A DNA stretch of 64,000 nt from CAVQBP01 sp963740945. GTDB taxonomy: Bacteria > Bacteroidota > Ignavibacteria > Ignavibacteriales > Ignavibacteriaceae. The stretch covers positions 124,001 to 188,000 of the forward strand of contig CAVUGE010000025.1 of NCBI GenBank assembly GCA_963740945.1. The letters are read 5' to 3'. The notes beneath the pieces were generated by a model. The model was not told the origin of the DNA, searched no databases, and saw only the letters and a program-made list of their open reading frames with translations. The number at the start of each line of letters is the position of its first letter. Position 1 is the first letter of the stretch. A program made the position numbers and the translations under genes. Shown here piece by piece: positions 8,966 to 17,318 of this stretch.

Positions 8966-9958
8966 ATGAATAAAGTTAAAAAAATTTTATCTATTATATT
9001 TATTCTATTTCTATTTTTTAATGGATTTGTATCCGGGCAACCCGATAAAAAATCTTTATACAAAAAGGATTCTGTTAAGATAATAGTAAAAACCGATACT
9101 ATTTTTATTAACCAGGATTCAACAAAAAAGGGAGCACAGACAGACACTTCAAAAAAAGTTATTGAAATCGGAACATCACCCTTTGAAGAGATTGTTTCCT
9201 TTAGTAAAGTATTCTGGTCTTTAGTTGTCCTAGTCATCGGATTTTTTATAATCGGAATTATTTCCAAGACAATTGATTTAATTGCCGAAAAGAGTACAGG
9301 ATATCGAATTACAATTAAAGGATTTGTACCCATAATAAGAATTTTCGGATGGTTAATTATAATATATATAATTATCGCCGGAATTTTTAACCCGCCTCTT
9401 CCTACGATTATTACGGTGGCAGCATCATTAGGAATTGCAGTTGGTTTGGCTGCACAGGATATATTTAAAAATATTTTCGGCGGGATAATGGTTCTTTTTG
9501 ACAGACCTTTTCAAGTTGGAGATAAAATCGAACTAGGTCAATATTACGGAGAAGTGATAAAGATCGGGCTGCGTTCAACAAGAATTGTTACACCGGATGA
9601 CTCAACGGTAAGTATCCCAAACGGAGAAGTAATGAATAAATCGGTATCAAATACAAATTATGGAGAGCCATATTGTCAGGTAGTAGCAGAAATATTTTTA
9701 CCAATTACCGTAAATACGGAAAAGGTAAGACAAATTGCATTAGAATCTGCTCAAGTATCTAAATATATATTTCTTAACAAACCTATTGTTGTACTATTTT
9801 TTAATGAGGTAAAAGAAAGAAGATCGTATTTAAAAATGAGACTTAAAGCTTATGTCATGGATATTAGATATGAATTTCAGTTTAAAAGTGAAATGACAGA
9901 AATTCTAATTAGAGAATTGCTAAAAGAGAAAATCATTTCTCCTGGAGATTTATTTTAA
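8966..9958 (+). CDS. MscS-family mechanosensitive ion channel
   Basis: The 330-residue protein starts with a probable signal peptide ending near VSG (residue 24). A polar Lys/Thr/Asp-rich periplasmic stretch follows to about residue 70, then three membrane segments (about 75-100, 115-140, 145-175). The pore-lining helix shows the Gly/Ala pattern AASLGIAVGLAAQDIFKN, followed by the MscS-beta signature DRPFQVGDKIEL and VSIPNGEVMN. MscS proteins release solutes on hypo-osmotic shock. The C-terminal cytoplasmic domain is complete. The gene begins 6 bp after the 997-residue ATPase-like gene, an arrangement worth noting because MscS genes usually stand alone. Confidence 0.9.
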   Translation: MNKVKKILSIIFILFLFFNGFVSGQPDKKSLYKKDSVKIIVKTDTIFINQDSTKKGAQTDTSKKVIEIGTSPFEEIVSFSKVFWSLVVLVIGFFIIGIISKTIDLIAEKSTGYRITIKGFVPIIRIFGWLIIIYIIIAGIFNPPLPTIITVAASLGIAVGLAAQDIFKNIFGGIMVLFDRPFQVGDKIELGQYYGEVIKIGLRSTRIVTPDDSTVSIPNGEVMNKSVSNTNYGEPYCQVVAEIFLPITVNTEKVRQIALESAQVSKYIFLNKPIVVLFFNEVKERRSYLKMRLKAYVMDIRYEFQFKSEMTEILIRELLKEKIISPGDLF

Positions 9959-9961
9959 CCC

Positions 9962-9988
9962 GGTTGTGCTGGCTTAATATGCACAACC
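9962..9988. other. hairpin between convergent mscS and sodC genes
   Basis: GGTTGTGC (9962-9969) pairs perfectly with GCACAACC (9981-9988) around an 11-nt loop. It sits directly after the mscS stop and before the convergent sodC stop. Neither strand has a clean U-tract after the stem, so it may be an imperfect bidirectional terminator or an mRNA 3'-end stabiliser. Confidence 0.5.
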
Positions 9989-10034
9989 AGATTAAAAAAA
10001 TATATTTTGGACAGAAATTTTTGAAGCTATGAAC

Positions 10035-10607
10035 TTACATATTTACCTCAATAACCCCGCAAGCAACTCTTGGGCCTGCATTACCGGAAGGTTGTGACTT
10101 AAGATCATCAGCCTCTCCATGTATAATAACACTTCTTCCAATAATATTATGAGTACCATAAAAAGTCATTAATGAATCAACCCATTCGTAATGCGCTTTA
10201 CCATCTTTGCCAGCTTCCAAATTACCCATATCCCCAACATGCCTTATAGGATCATCCGGACCACCATGTTTTACTCCATCCGGATTGAAGTGACCTCCGG
10301 CAGAACTTCCGTCTGATGAAGTACAGTCACCAAATTCATGAATATGAAAACCATGTTTTCCGGGCTTTAAGCCTTCAACATCAGCCACTATTTTAATTCC
10401 ACCGTTTACCTTTGTGAAAATAACAGTCCCTTTTACATCATTTCCTTTTGTTGGTCCCAAATTAGCAACAGCTTTGGTAATAGCAGTACTATCAGGTTTT
10501 TTCATCATTTCATCAGGTTCATATCTGCTTCCCTTGTTTTTTCCGCAGCTAAAAAAAGTTGAGATAACAAATATTAGAAGAAGCACTAGGATTGATTTTT
10601 TTATCAT
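10035..10607 (-). CDS. sodC: Cu/Zn superoxide dismutase, lipoprotein
   Basis: The mature part is a Cu/Zn superoxide dismutase. The copper ligands appear in GFHIHEFGDC, zinc/copper residues follow in SAGGHFNPDGVKHGG and HVGDMGNL, and the late copper-site segment is SVIIHGEADD. The disulfide cysteines are in GDCTS and VACGV. It removes superoxide outside the cytoplasm. The N-terminus has a lipobox-like STFFSCGKN, predicting a membrane-anchored lipoprotein. The start is placed at the ATG at 10607 because GAGGT lies about nine bases upstream; the earlier ATG at 10622 overlaps that site. It follows a cupredoxin gene by about 20 bp, so the two copper proteins are probably co-expressed. Confidence 0.93.
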   Translation of the reverse strand: MIKKSILVLLLIFVISTFFSCGKNKGSRYEPDEMMKKPDSTAITKAVANLGPTKGNDVKGTVIFTKVNGGIKIVADVEGLKPGKHGFHIHEFGDCTSSDGSSAGGHFNPDGVKHGGPDDPIRHVGDMGNLEAGKDGKAHYEWVDSLMTFYGTHNIIGRSVIIHGEADDLKSQPSGNAGPRVACGVIEVNM

Positions 10608-10628
10608 AATAGGTAACCTCATTAATTA

Positions 10629-11009
10629 TTATTGGACAATTATTATTCCATCCATCCGCTTTGAATGGATCTTACAATAGAAATGATATATTCCACTACT
10701 GTCAAAAGTATAATTAAAAGTATGATGCATTCCAATACTGCCGCTGTTAAACAAAATTTTTGAATTCACGATATCTGCACTTGTAACGGTATGCGCCATT
10801 GAATCCTGGTTCACCCATGTAACTGTCGTTCCAACCGGTATATTGAGTGTATCAGGGATATAAGATATATTTTTCATCCAGATTTCATGTTCACCGCGAA
10901 CATAATCGGATTTGTTTTTATTTCCGCATCCATATACTAATTCCACAATCAAACAAATTACAATAACTTGAAAAAATATTTTAACACTCGATAATCGGTT
11001 AGTAATCAT
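10629..11009 (-). CDS. cupredoxin (plastocyanin-like) lipoprotein
   Basis: This 126-residue secreted protein has an N-terminal hydrophobic segment and lipobox LVYGC (Cys28). A plastocyanin/azurin-like fold follows. Type 1 copper ligands are visible as His in SMAHTVTS and the C-terminal loop FYCKIHSKRMDG, which supplies Cys, His and Met. The strand PVGTTVTWVNQD is typical of the family. Such proteins shuttle electrons or store copper in the periplasm. It is the upstream partner of sodC in the same direction. Either it delivers copper or electrons near SodC, or both are simply part of an oxidative/copper response; the sequence does not decide. Confidence 0.85.
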   Translation of the reverse strand: MITNRLSSVKIFFQVIVICLIVELVYGCGNKNKSDYVRGEHEIWMKNISYIPDTLNIPVGTTVTWVNQDSMAHTVTSADIVNSKILFNSGSIGMHHTFNYTFDSSGIYHFYCKIHSKRMDGIIIVQ

Positions 11010-11153
11010 TGCTGCCTCTCAGCTTCTTAAATTGTTCATTCGTTATTTCTGCTGCTTAGAAACTCTATTCAATATGCAAGTTACAAATTAGGATTTGAAT
11101 ATTCCTTGAGTTAAATCAAGGCTGTTACTTGAATAGGCAAGATATATAAACAG

Positions 11154-12296
11154 TTAATTAAAACGGAAAAAAACACGTTGGGTAATCTTCTTTCCAACTT
11201 CATAGAGACTCATAGTACCAATTGATGCCAAAATTATAGAAAAAGGTTCTATTGTATGCGTAAATCTTGGGTCTGCAAAATAAAGCATATGAACAAGGGT
11301 AATTGCGCCAATTGAAATGATTGAAAACATTGCAGCAGTATTTTTATCAGATTTAATGAAGCCGTAAATTGCTAAAAGCAGCAGGGGGAAACGTATTCCA
11401 ATTTCCCAGAAAAATTTAGAACGGCCTGTCCACGTTTCTCCCCATGGAGGCATGGGACCCCATAGATCCCATAAATTCTCAAGTCTCTCAATAGCAAAAT
11501 CGACAGGATTACTAAATACATAAGCGGCATAATCACTTAAAGATCCATTCAAAGTTTTTAAATGAACTCTCGGAAAGGTGGCTGTATCGGAATATTCGGT
11601 TGTAATGGATAGATTATGAGCAGCATTCTGACCAATGGTAAAATATCCTGTTCTGGTATATCCATAAATTAAAAAGACTAAAATTACAAGGCAGTACAAT
11701 GCAAAATATTTATAAACATTATGATTCTTTTTTAAGATTAGATAAAAACTGAACAAAATTCCCACCGGTAAAAGTGTTGTCCTGATCATTGAAGCAAAAC
11801 CCAAAGAAGCACCTGAAAGCATATATCTTTTTTTTATATAAAAATAAAGAGATAATGTTATAAAAAAAGCCGCCGGTACTTCAGATAAAACCCAATGCAC
11901 ATATTTTATCTGATTTGGGTAAATTGCCGTGATAGTAACTGCAATAAATGCAATGTATTTGCTTTTAAATCCTTCACGGCAGATTTTATATATTAGATAA
12001 ACAGTAGCAGTAGATAAAATTACATTTAATATAACCAGACAAAGACCTAAATCGATAAAATTTTTAAATGGCAGAAAAAATGAGATTATTAAAGGAAATC
12101 CATTGGGAAAATAAATTGAATAGCGTCCCTCAAGCAGCATACCGGCCTGCTTTATATAGTTTTTCGAATCAATTGTATATCCTATTCCGTTTATAGAAAG
12201 GGAATAAATCCTCAGAAACAGGGCAAATAATAAGGTAAAAATCAAATATATATTTTCTTTAGCCTTTAATATTAAATTTTGATAATTAATTTTCAA
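11154..12296 (-). CDS. GT-C type membrane glycosyltransferase (family 39/ArnT-like)
   Basis: The 380-residue integral membrane protein has about nine or ten hydrophobic segments. The first periplasmic loop has an acidic position (GYTIDSKNYIKQ) followed by PNGFPLIISFFLP. This pattern is shared by dolichyl-phosphate-mannose and ArnT-like transferases that use lipid-linked sugars. A conserved cluster WVLSEVPAAFFITLSLYFY follows. The acceptor and donor cannot be inferred. It lies downstream of a deacetylase-like membrane protein gene on the same strand (about 70 bp), which would suit cell-surface polysaccharide or lipid modification. Confidence 0.7.
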   Translation of the reverse strand: MKINYQNLILKAKENIYLIFTLLFALFLRIYSLSINGIGYTIDSKNYIKQAGMLLEGRYSIYFPNGFPLIISFFLPFKNFIDLGLCLVILNVILSTATVYLIYKICREGFKSKYIAFIAVTITAIYPNQIKYVHWVLSEVPAAFFITLSLYFYIKKRYMLSGASLGFASMIRTTLLPVGILFSFYLILKKNHNVYKYFALYCLVILVFLIYGYTRTGYFTIGQNAAHNLSITTEYSDTATFPRVHLKTLNGSLSDYAAYVFSNPVDFAIERLENLWDLWGPMPPWGETWTGRSKFFWEIGIRFPLLLLAIYGFIKSDKNTAAMFSIISIGAITLVHMLYFADPRFTHTIEPFSIILASIGTMSLYEVGKKITQRVFFRFN

Positions 12297-12367
12297 TCGA
12301 TTCTCTTTTTAAAAGCCTTATAACAAAATTATTTAACTATAATAATATAACACTTATGTACATATTG

Positions 12368-13414
12368 TTAATTAGAATTTATTAACTCTGAAGGAAGGAC
12401 AAATTTATAGCCGACTTTTCTATATTTTGCAATTTCCTTTTGAAGCAGCTTGAATTCTCCGGATGTAACAATAAACTCAGCCTCTTCACTTCTTTTCGTC
12501 CTTTCAATGATCTCTTTGAAATTTTCCAAAACATTAGCATTACTTTCTTCGCTTAAATTTGAAAGGGAATCTTCGGGAATTAATTGAAGTTTTCTTTTAT
12601 TAAATTCTTCCTTTAATAAAGGATATACATCAGAGGAATAAAGTTTCGATTTTTCATCGATTATAAAAATCGTCGCTTCTGAAAATTTACCTAAAATATT
12701 TCTAATAGAACTTTTTAAACGGGCTTTAGAGTATTTACTGCTCAACTTGTATTCAATATCCGGAATAACATCATTAAATAAAATACCATATTTCTTTTTG
12801 TAATCATTTAATGTCTTTAAAAGTTCGGCTGCATTCTTTGAGGGTATTAATAATAATTCAAAAGTTTCCGGGATTGAAAGAAATATTTTAATATCATCAG
12901 TTCCTAAATTTGTAATTCCGGTAACAAAAATTCCAATATTGCCTGCATTACGGTTTATTGTTTTATCATAATAAAATTCTGCATTTAATTCCGGTTTGTT
13001 TCTTAAGGATACTTCTAAAAGAGTTTTACCGTTTATTTTTTGTTCTTCAGATTTGACATGTACATCATATTTTTTAAATGAAATAAATATTTCATTCAAG
13101 ATTACCGTGATCGGTAGATCGGCCGGTACGGATATACTATACGAGACAGCTTTTTCTTCTGATGATTTAAATTTATTTCCTTTATATAAAGGCTTAATCC
13201 AGTTATCTTCAAAACCTAAATCATACAATGATTCTTTAAAAACTTTTTTTATTCCTGCCGTATCAATTTCTTCTTTATGCTCTGCTTTTAATATTCTGTC
13301 ATTCCATAATAGATTCAGAGTAAAATTGACAATAAAGAGCAAAACCGCAATAATGATTAATGGAATAATAATTTTACGCTGGAGCGGAGATATCCCTTTG
13401 ATAGAAAGATTCAT
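12368..13414 (-). CDS. membrane-anchored protein, possible divergent polysaccharide deacetylase
   Basis: The 348-residue protein has a single N-terminal membrane anchor (about residues 14-34) and a large extracytoplasmic part. The region from about 165 (NIGIFVTGITNLGTDDIKIF) through LSIPETFELLLIPS and ILFNDVIPDIEYKL resembles the layout of the divergent polysaccharide deacetylase family (NodB-like barrel). However, the metal-binding histidines expected in the 'HLPMEP'-like motif are not seen; FNDVIPDI occupies that place. If the assignment is right, the enzyme may be inactive or altered. It follows the enoyl-CoA hydratase gene by 18 bp. The family call is tentative. Confidence 0.5.
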   Translation of the reverse strand: MNLSIKGISPLQRKIIIPLIIIAVLLFIVNFTLNLLWNDRILKAEHKEEIDTAGIKKVFKESLYDLGFEDNWIKPLYKGNKFKSSEEKAVSYSISVPADLPITVILNEIFISFKKYDVHVKSEEQKINGKTLLEVSLRNKPELNAEFYYDKTINRNAGNIGIFVTGITNLGTDDIKIFLSIPETFELLLIPSKNAAELLKTLNDYKKKYGILFNDVIPDIEYKLSSKYSKARLKSSIRNILGKFSEATIFIIDEKSKLYSSDVYPLLKEEFNKRKLQLIPEDSLSNLSEESNANVLENFKEIIERTKRSEEAEFIVTSGEFKLLQKEIAKYRKVGYKFVLPSELINSN

Positions 13415-13432
13415 CGGATAGAAAGATATAAA

Positions 13433-14215
13433 TTATTTGTTCTTAAATTCAGGTTTTCGTTTTTCAAGAAATGCATTCGTTCCCTCTTTAAAATCTTCCG
13501 TACCGCAGCAAAGAGCAAACATAGCTGCTTCATAATTTTGTCCCTCTTTCAAAGAAATTTCATTAGTAGCATTAATTGCTTTGATTGCTAATCTAACTGC
13601 ATTCTGCGGTTTTGCAGCGATTTTTTCAGCTAATTCAACTGCTTTTATAAGAAATTCTTCTTTTGGAAATAAATGATTAACCAGTCCGATTCTCAGTGCC
13701 TCATGTGCGGTTAATGTTTCACCTGTTAAAATATATTCCATTGCTCTGCCGGTACTTATTAATCTTGGGAGTCGCTGAGTTCCACCAAAGCCAGGTATAA
13801 TACCTAGGTTTACTTCTGGCTGTCCAAATTTAGCATTTTCAGAAGCTAATCTTATATGACATGCTAAAGCAATCTCGCATCCTCCGCCTAAAGCAAATCC
13901 GTTTACAGCGGCAATAACAGGTTTTTCAAAGCTTTCAATTAAATTGTAAACTGCCTGTCCTCTTTCTGCAAATTCTTTCCCGCTTATCATATCGAGCTTA
14001 TTAAGTTCGGAAATATCCGCACCTGCAATAAAAGCCTTTTCGCCGCTGCCTGTAAGGATAACTACTTTTACTTTTTCATCTTTTATTAATTCAGTAAAAG
14101 CTATTTTCAGTTCTGCCAGTGTTTCTATATTCAATGCATTTAATTTTTCCGGACGATTTACGGTTAAAATTGCAACTGAGTTTTTTATTTCTAATAGTAA
14201 ATTTTCAAAATCCAT
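13433..14215 (-). CDS. enoyl-CoA hydratase (crotonase family)
   Basis: The 260-residue crotonase-fold protein has the oxyanion-hole segments AFIAGADISEL and NGFALGGGCEIALACH. Both catalytic glutamates typical of true hydratases are present, in FGQPEVNLGIIPGFGGTQRL and GRAMEYILTGE. It is expected to hydrate short-chain trans-2-enoyl-CoA (for example crotonyl-CoA) in fatty-acid or butyrate-type metabolism. Length is normal. It sits in a same-strand run with envelope genes rather than other beta-oxidation genes, so its pathway partners must be elsewhere. Confidence 0.92.
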   Translation of the reverse strand: MDFENLLLEIKNSVAILTVNRPEKLNALNIETLAELKIAFTELIKDEKVKVVILTGSGEKAFIAGADISELNKLDMISGKEFAERGQAVYNLIESFEKPVIAAVNGFALGGGCEIALACHIRLASENAKFGQPEVNLGIIPGFGGTQRLPRLISTGRAMEYILTGETLTAHEALRIGLVNHLFPKEEFLIKAVELAEKIAAKPQNAVRLAIKAINATNEISLKEGQNYEAAMFALCCGTEDFKEGTNAFLEKRKPEFKNK

Positions 14216-14223
14216 TTTATTTC

Positions 14224-14817
14224 CTAATAACTGATAAATAATGGAAGCCTTATTTTTAAATCTAATCCAATGAACTGATTTGTCTGAAAGAAATTGTAAG
14301 TTGCCATAATTTCCATCATAAACATCGAAATACCCACTCCCCCGCTTATACCTATCTTTGAAGTTGTTTCAGTATAATTTGCTTTATTTGCTGTCGGCTT
14401 AAACTCGTTTAGCTTTTCCAGATAGACATATGATCCTGATACTTCAACTACTGGCATAAACAAAACTACTTTCTCAAGCAAAGGAGCAAAATAATATCGA
14501 ATCCCCAAATTAATCGGAATAGCAGTTGTAGAAAAATTAGTATAATCTGTTATTTTATAAAAGTCCTGTGAACCGGGAAATTGTTCATACCCTACTTTTG
14601 CAAATAAAAAGAAGGGTAAATACTCATTATCCGTATATGAAAATTCTACATTAAAGCCGTAACCTAAATCAGATGAATTGGAAAAATAATTTATCGGAAG
14701 ACGGGGACCAACACCGAACGAAATAAATACACCTCTTGCTTTTTCCGCAGGAGGATTATCCGCGAATGATGTTGAGACGAATGGAAATATAATTAGGATA
14801 AAAAGTATTTTTTTCAT
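14224..14817 (-). CDS. outer-membrane beta-barrel protein, uncharacterised
   Basis: The 197-residue protein starts with a cleavable signal peptide (hydrophobic LFILIIFPFVSTSFA, cleavage near residue 19). Alternating aromatic/polar strands follow, such as FISFGVGPRLP, GYGFNVEFSYTD and LGIRYYFAP, ending in a strand rich in aromatic and hydrophobic residues with a C-terminal Tyr (RLPLFISY). This is consistent with a small eight-stranded outer-membrane barrel of the OmpW/PF13505 type. No specific family is recognised. It lies 8 bp upstream of the enoyl-CoA hydratase gene on the same strand. Confidence 0.65.
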   Translation of the reverse strand: MKKILFILIIFPFVSTSFADNPPAEKARGVFISFGVGPRLPINYFSNSSDLGYGFNVEFSYTDNEYLPFFLFAKVGYEQFPGSQDFYKITDYTNFSTTAIPINLGIRYYFAPLLEKVVLFMPVVEVSGSYVYLEKLNEFKPTANKANYTETTSKIGISGGVGISMFMMEIMATYNFFQTNQFIGLDLKIRLPLFISY

Positions 14818-14859
14818 AATTAAAAATACAAAATATAAATTCTTGCCAAAATGATTGAT

Positions 14860-15654
14860 TTAACTTCCCTTCTTTGATAATCCCGGAAGAAGAAAAATAC
14901 CGGTTAATAAGAAATGAGCCGGAAGAAGAAAAGTGTTAAAATTCTTGCTTACGGTGAAAAAACCTTCCCATGCATTATATTGTGATGCAAAAAGTAAATG
15001 GATAATTATTTCCGATTCGGAACCAAATAAGAGAAAGTTTATCCATAAAACCGAGAAAGAAAACACTGTCAGCCAATAGATGTTTTGAAAATATTTTATT
15101 AGAATTCCTGTAATCATAGCTGCCATGAAAAAAGAAGCAAACGAATAATAATTAATGCTTTCTTTTCCCAGAGGTATAAACTTATAGGCAAAAAGTAAAA
15201 TAATTATTAATACATTAAATGAAAATCTGAACTTCGAAAAAGAACTCAAATAAATTAAAAATAAGAAAAAGGATATTAACTGCAATGAATTCCATACAAG
15301 GTAAACCGGGAAATCCGCAATTGAAGAAAAACCGAATTCATAAAAGTATTCAGGATCGCCCAATTCAATTTTTTTCAGAAAGAAAAGAATTACCAGGATT
15401 ACCAAAAGCGGTGTAATTAGAAGGTAAATATAAAATGTGTTTTTTTTATAGGGAGGATTCTTAAAAACATCTAGAAAAAACTCCTTTTCAATTTTTCTTA
15501 GTATAATGATTATTGGAAGGAATAAACTAAGTTGAAACCGGAAGCCGAAAAGAATAAGATATGTATCCAGATCGAAATATCTTAATGTAATGCCTATTAT
15601 ATTTATAAAAATTAATATTAAAATAATGGAGGTGTAGCTGATACCTTTATTCAC
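14860..15654 (-). CDS. polytopic membrane protein of unknown function
   Basis: The 264-residue protein is highly hydrophobic with about eight membrane segments and few charged motifs (IEKEFFLDVFKNPPYKKN is the first cytoplasmic loop). It loosely resembles the CPBP intramembrane protease layout, but the diagnostic EExxxR and paired histidine motifs are not seen, so no function is assigned. It starts 4 bp after the DUF2231 gene stop, which points to co-expression. Confidence 0.6.
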   Translation of the reverse strand: MNKGISYTSIILILIFINIIGITLRYFDLDTYLILFGFRFQLSLFLPIIIILRKIEKEFFLDVFKNPPYKKNTFYIYLLITPLLVILVILFFLKKIELGDPEYFYEFGFSSIADFPVYLVWNSLQLISFFLFLIYLSSFSKFRFSFNVLIIILLFAYKFIPLGKESINYYSFASFFMAAMITGILIKYFQNIYWLTVFSFSVLWINFLLFGSESEIIIHLLFASQYNAWEGFFTVSKNFNTFLLPAHFLLTGIFLLPGLSKKGS

Positions 15655-15658
15655 AGTA

Positions 15659-16156
15659 TTATTTTCCGCCCGGCTTAAGATTTGAATTTTTAATTTCCAT
15701 TTTTTTCAAGTCGGTACCTATTCCATGTTTATAAACCAATGCACCTCCGTGCTCTCCTGTTTCATAGACCAACAATGCACCAATTAACGCCAAAATAATA
15801 AATGAATATCTTATTATTCCGGTAAATCTTTTTTTTATAACAGCCGCAGTTCTTATAATAAGTAAGAAAGAAAAAAACCAGAGTGTAATATTAGCATAAT
15901 CTTCATGTGCATTTATTGCCTCGAAAGAAATTGATACTCCTTTTTTGCTAAGCAGCCTGGCAGCGTCTTTTGCCTGATTGCCTGTTAATACGGCCGCAAT
16001 TAATCCCAATAACCCGAGAAATAAAAATAAATATGCAGTTTTGGATAGAAATTCCTTTTTAAGTATGATTCCCAGAATTTCAAATAATACATATGCCAAT
16101 AAAAACGCGATCGGAAAATGAACTGTATCTGGATGAATTTTTGAGAGAAATTCCAT
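15659..16156 (-). CDS. DUF2231-type membrane protein
   Basis: This 165-residue membrane protein has four hydrophobic segments. It shows the DUF2231 hallmarks: an N-terminal IHPDTVHFPIAFLLAYVLFE with conserved His-Pro and His-Phe-Pro, a mid-protein NAHEDYANITLW, and a C-terminal YETGEHGGALVYKHG. The repeated histidines at membrane boundaries suggest metal or haem contact, but no role is established. It is followed 4 bp later by another membrane protein gene and lies about 95 bp after truA on the same strand. Confidence 0.85.
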   Translation of the reverse strand: MEFLSKIHPDTVHFPIAFLLAYVLFEILGIILKKEFLSKTAYLFLFLGLLGLIAAVLTGNQAKDAARLLSKKGVSISFEAINAHEDYANITLWFFSFLLIIRTAAVIKKRFTGIIRYSFIILALIGALLVYETGEHGGALVYKHGIGTDLKKMEIKNSNLKPGGK

Positions 16157-16251
16157 TAAATCTGATAGTAAAATTTCTAAAGTTTCAAATATGAGAATTA
16201 AAAGATATATAAATTTCCATAAAAGTTATTAATCCATTTAAAAGTATAATT

Positions 16252-16998
16252 TTAATAATGCACCTTATACAAAAATAAACCTTTGGCAGGAACAGCTTCA
16301 CCTGCGGCAATCCTATTCCTTGCCGAAAGTACTTCATCAATATAATTTTTGTCCAAATTATTTTTTTCAGCATAAAGCAGTGTGCCAACAATAGTCCTAA
16401 CCATGCCGTGCAAATATCTATCCGCTTCAATTAAAAAAAATATCAGTTCTTTTGTTTCTTTCCATTTAATGTTAAAAATATTGCAAATCTTATTTTCAGT
16501 ATCCGATATTGTTCTGCAGAAGGAAGTAAAATCTCTCTTACCAACCAAATATTTACTTAACCCATTTAATTTGATGCAGTCAATTTCTTCATGATAAAAA
16601 TAAGAGAATTTATCATAAAAAGGCGATTTATGTTTAGAAAATATATAAAGATAAGTTCTTAACTTTGCATCACTGCGTGCATTGAAATTTACATCTGCTT
16701 CCTCCATCTTTTTGATTGAAATATCTTTAGGAAGTAATGAATTTAACGAATAGGAAAATCTATAAATATCTAATTTCTTTTCTGTCTTAAAATTAGCTGT
16801 TTGTCCAATAGCATGTACTCCGGAATCAGTCCGCCCAGAACCAATTAAATTTATATATTCTTTAGTAAGAATCTTAATGGAATCCCTTAAAACCTGTTGA
16901 ACCGTAGCCGCATTCCGCTGAATCTGCCATCCGGCATATTTGGTACCATCATATTGGATAATTAATTTGTAATTAAATACCTGCTTTAAAGATGTCAT
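16252..16998 (-). CDS. truA: tRNA pseudouridine(38-40) synthase TruA
   Basis: The 248-residue TruA-family enzyme has the catalytic aspartate in GSGRTDSGVHA (Asp58) and the flanking IIQYDGTKYAGWQ and TANFKT segments. It converts U38-U40 in tRNA anticodon arms to pseudouridine. The only nearby ATG (16998) lies inside the 15-bp dyad AAAGATGTCATCTTT (16988-17002) of a dispersed repeat, so the first codons (Met-Thr-Ser-Leu-Lys) are repeat-derived. The family core begins only at about residue 9. Translation may therefore have been rewired by repeat insertion, or an alternative non-ATG start is used. Confidence 0.93.
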   Translation of the reverse strand: MTSLKQVFNYKLIIQYDGTKYAGWQIQRNAATVQQVLRDSIKILTKEYINLIGSGRTDSGVHAIGQTANFKTEKKLDIYRFSYSLNSLLPKDISIKKMEEADVNFNARSDAKLRTYLYIFSKHKSPFYDKFSYFYHEEIDCIKLNGLSKYLVGKRDFTSFCRTISDTENKICNIFNIKWKETKELIFFLIEADRYLHGMVRTIVGTLLYAEKNNLDKNYIDEVLSARNRIAAGEAVPAKGLFLYKVHY

Positions 16999-17020
16999 CT
17001 TTCAAATACCCGTTCATACG
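16988..17020. repeat. solo end of the 95-bp dyad-bounded repeat family
   Basis: The dyad AAAGATGTCATCTTT at 16988-17002 is followed by CAAATACCCGTTCATACG. This matches the outer flank of the full copy ending at 21793 (CAAATACCGATTCTTACT). No second dyad is found inward, where the truA coding sequence lies, so only one end survives. Confidence 0.65.
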
Positions 17021-17135
17021 TGATCTAAATAAGATTATGCGATTAATTTAACAAAAAAAATATTCTGTGATAATATACATACTCCCATACTATTATATAA
17101 TTTATTTTAATAACGATACAAAGAAAAATAAGATT

Positions 17136-17285
17136 ATGCTCTGGACAATTTTTATTTTACTTTTAATATTATGGCTGATTGCGGTTATTTTAGCTTATAC
17201 TCTGGGTGGACTTATACACATCCTCTTAATATTTGCTCTAATAATAATTGTAATAAAAATAATTCAGGGCAGAAAAACTTCATAA
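17136..17285 (+). CDS. small Lmo0937-family membrane protein
   Basis: The 49-residue protein is composed of two hydrophobic helices: LWTIFILLLILWLIAVILAY and HILLIFALIIIVIKI, separated by TLGGL. This is the recognised layout of Lmo0937-family small membrane proteins, whose function is unknown. The start at 17136 (Met-Leu-Trp) is chosen because homologues begin there. The upstream in-frame extension from 17067 is A/T-rich and unlike protein. No strong ribosome-binding site is visible. Confidence 0.75.
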   Translation: MLWTIFILLLILWLIAVILAYTLGGLIHILLIFALIIIVIKIIQGRKTS

Positions 17286-17318
17286 TAATTCATAAAAAAG
17301 TTTAAAGGAGAAAATATC

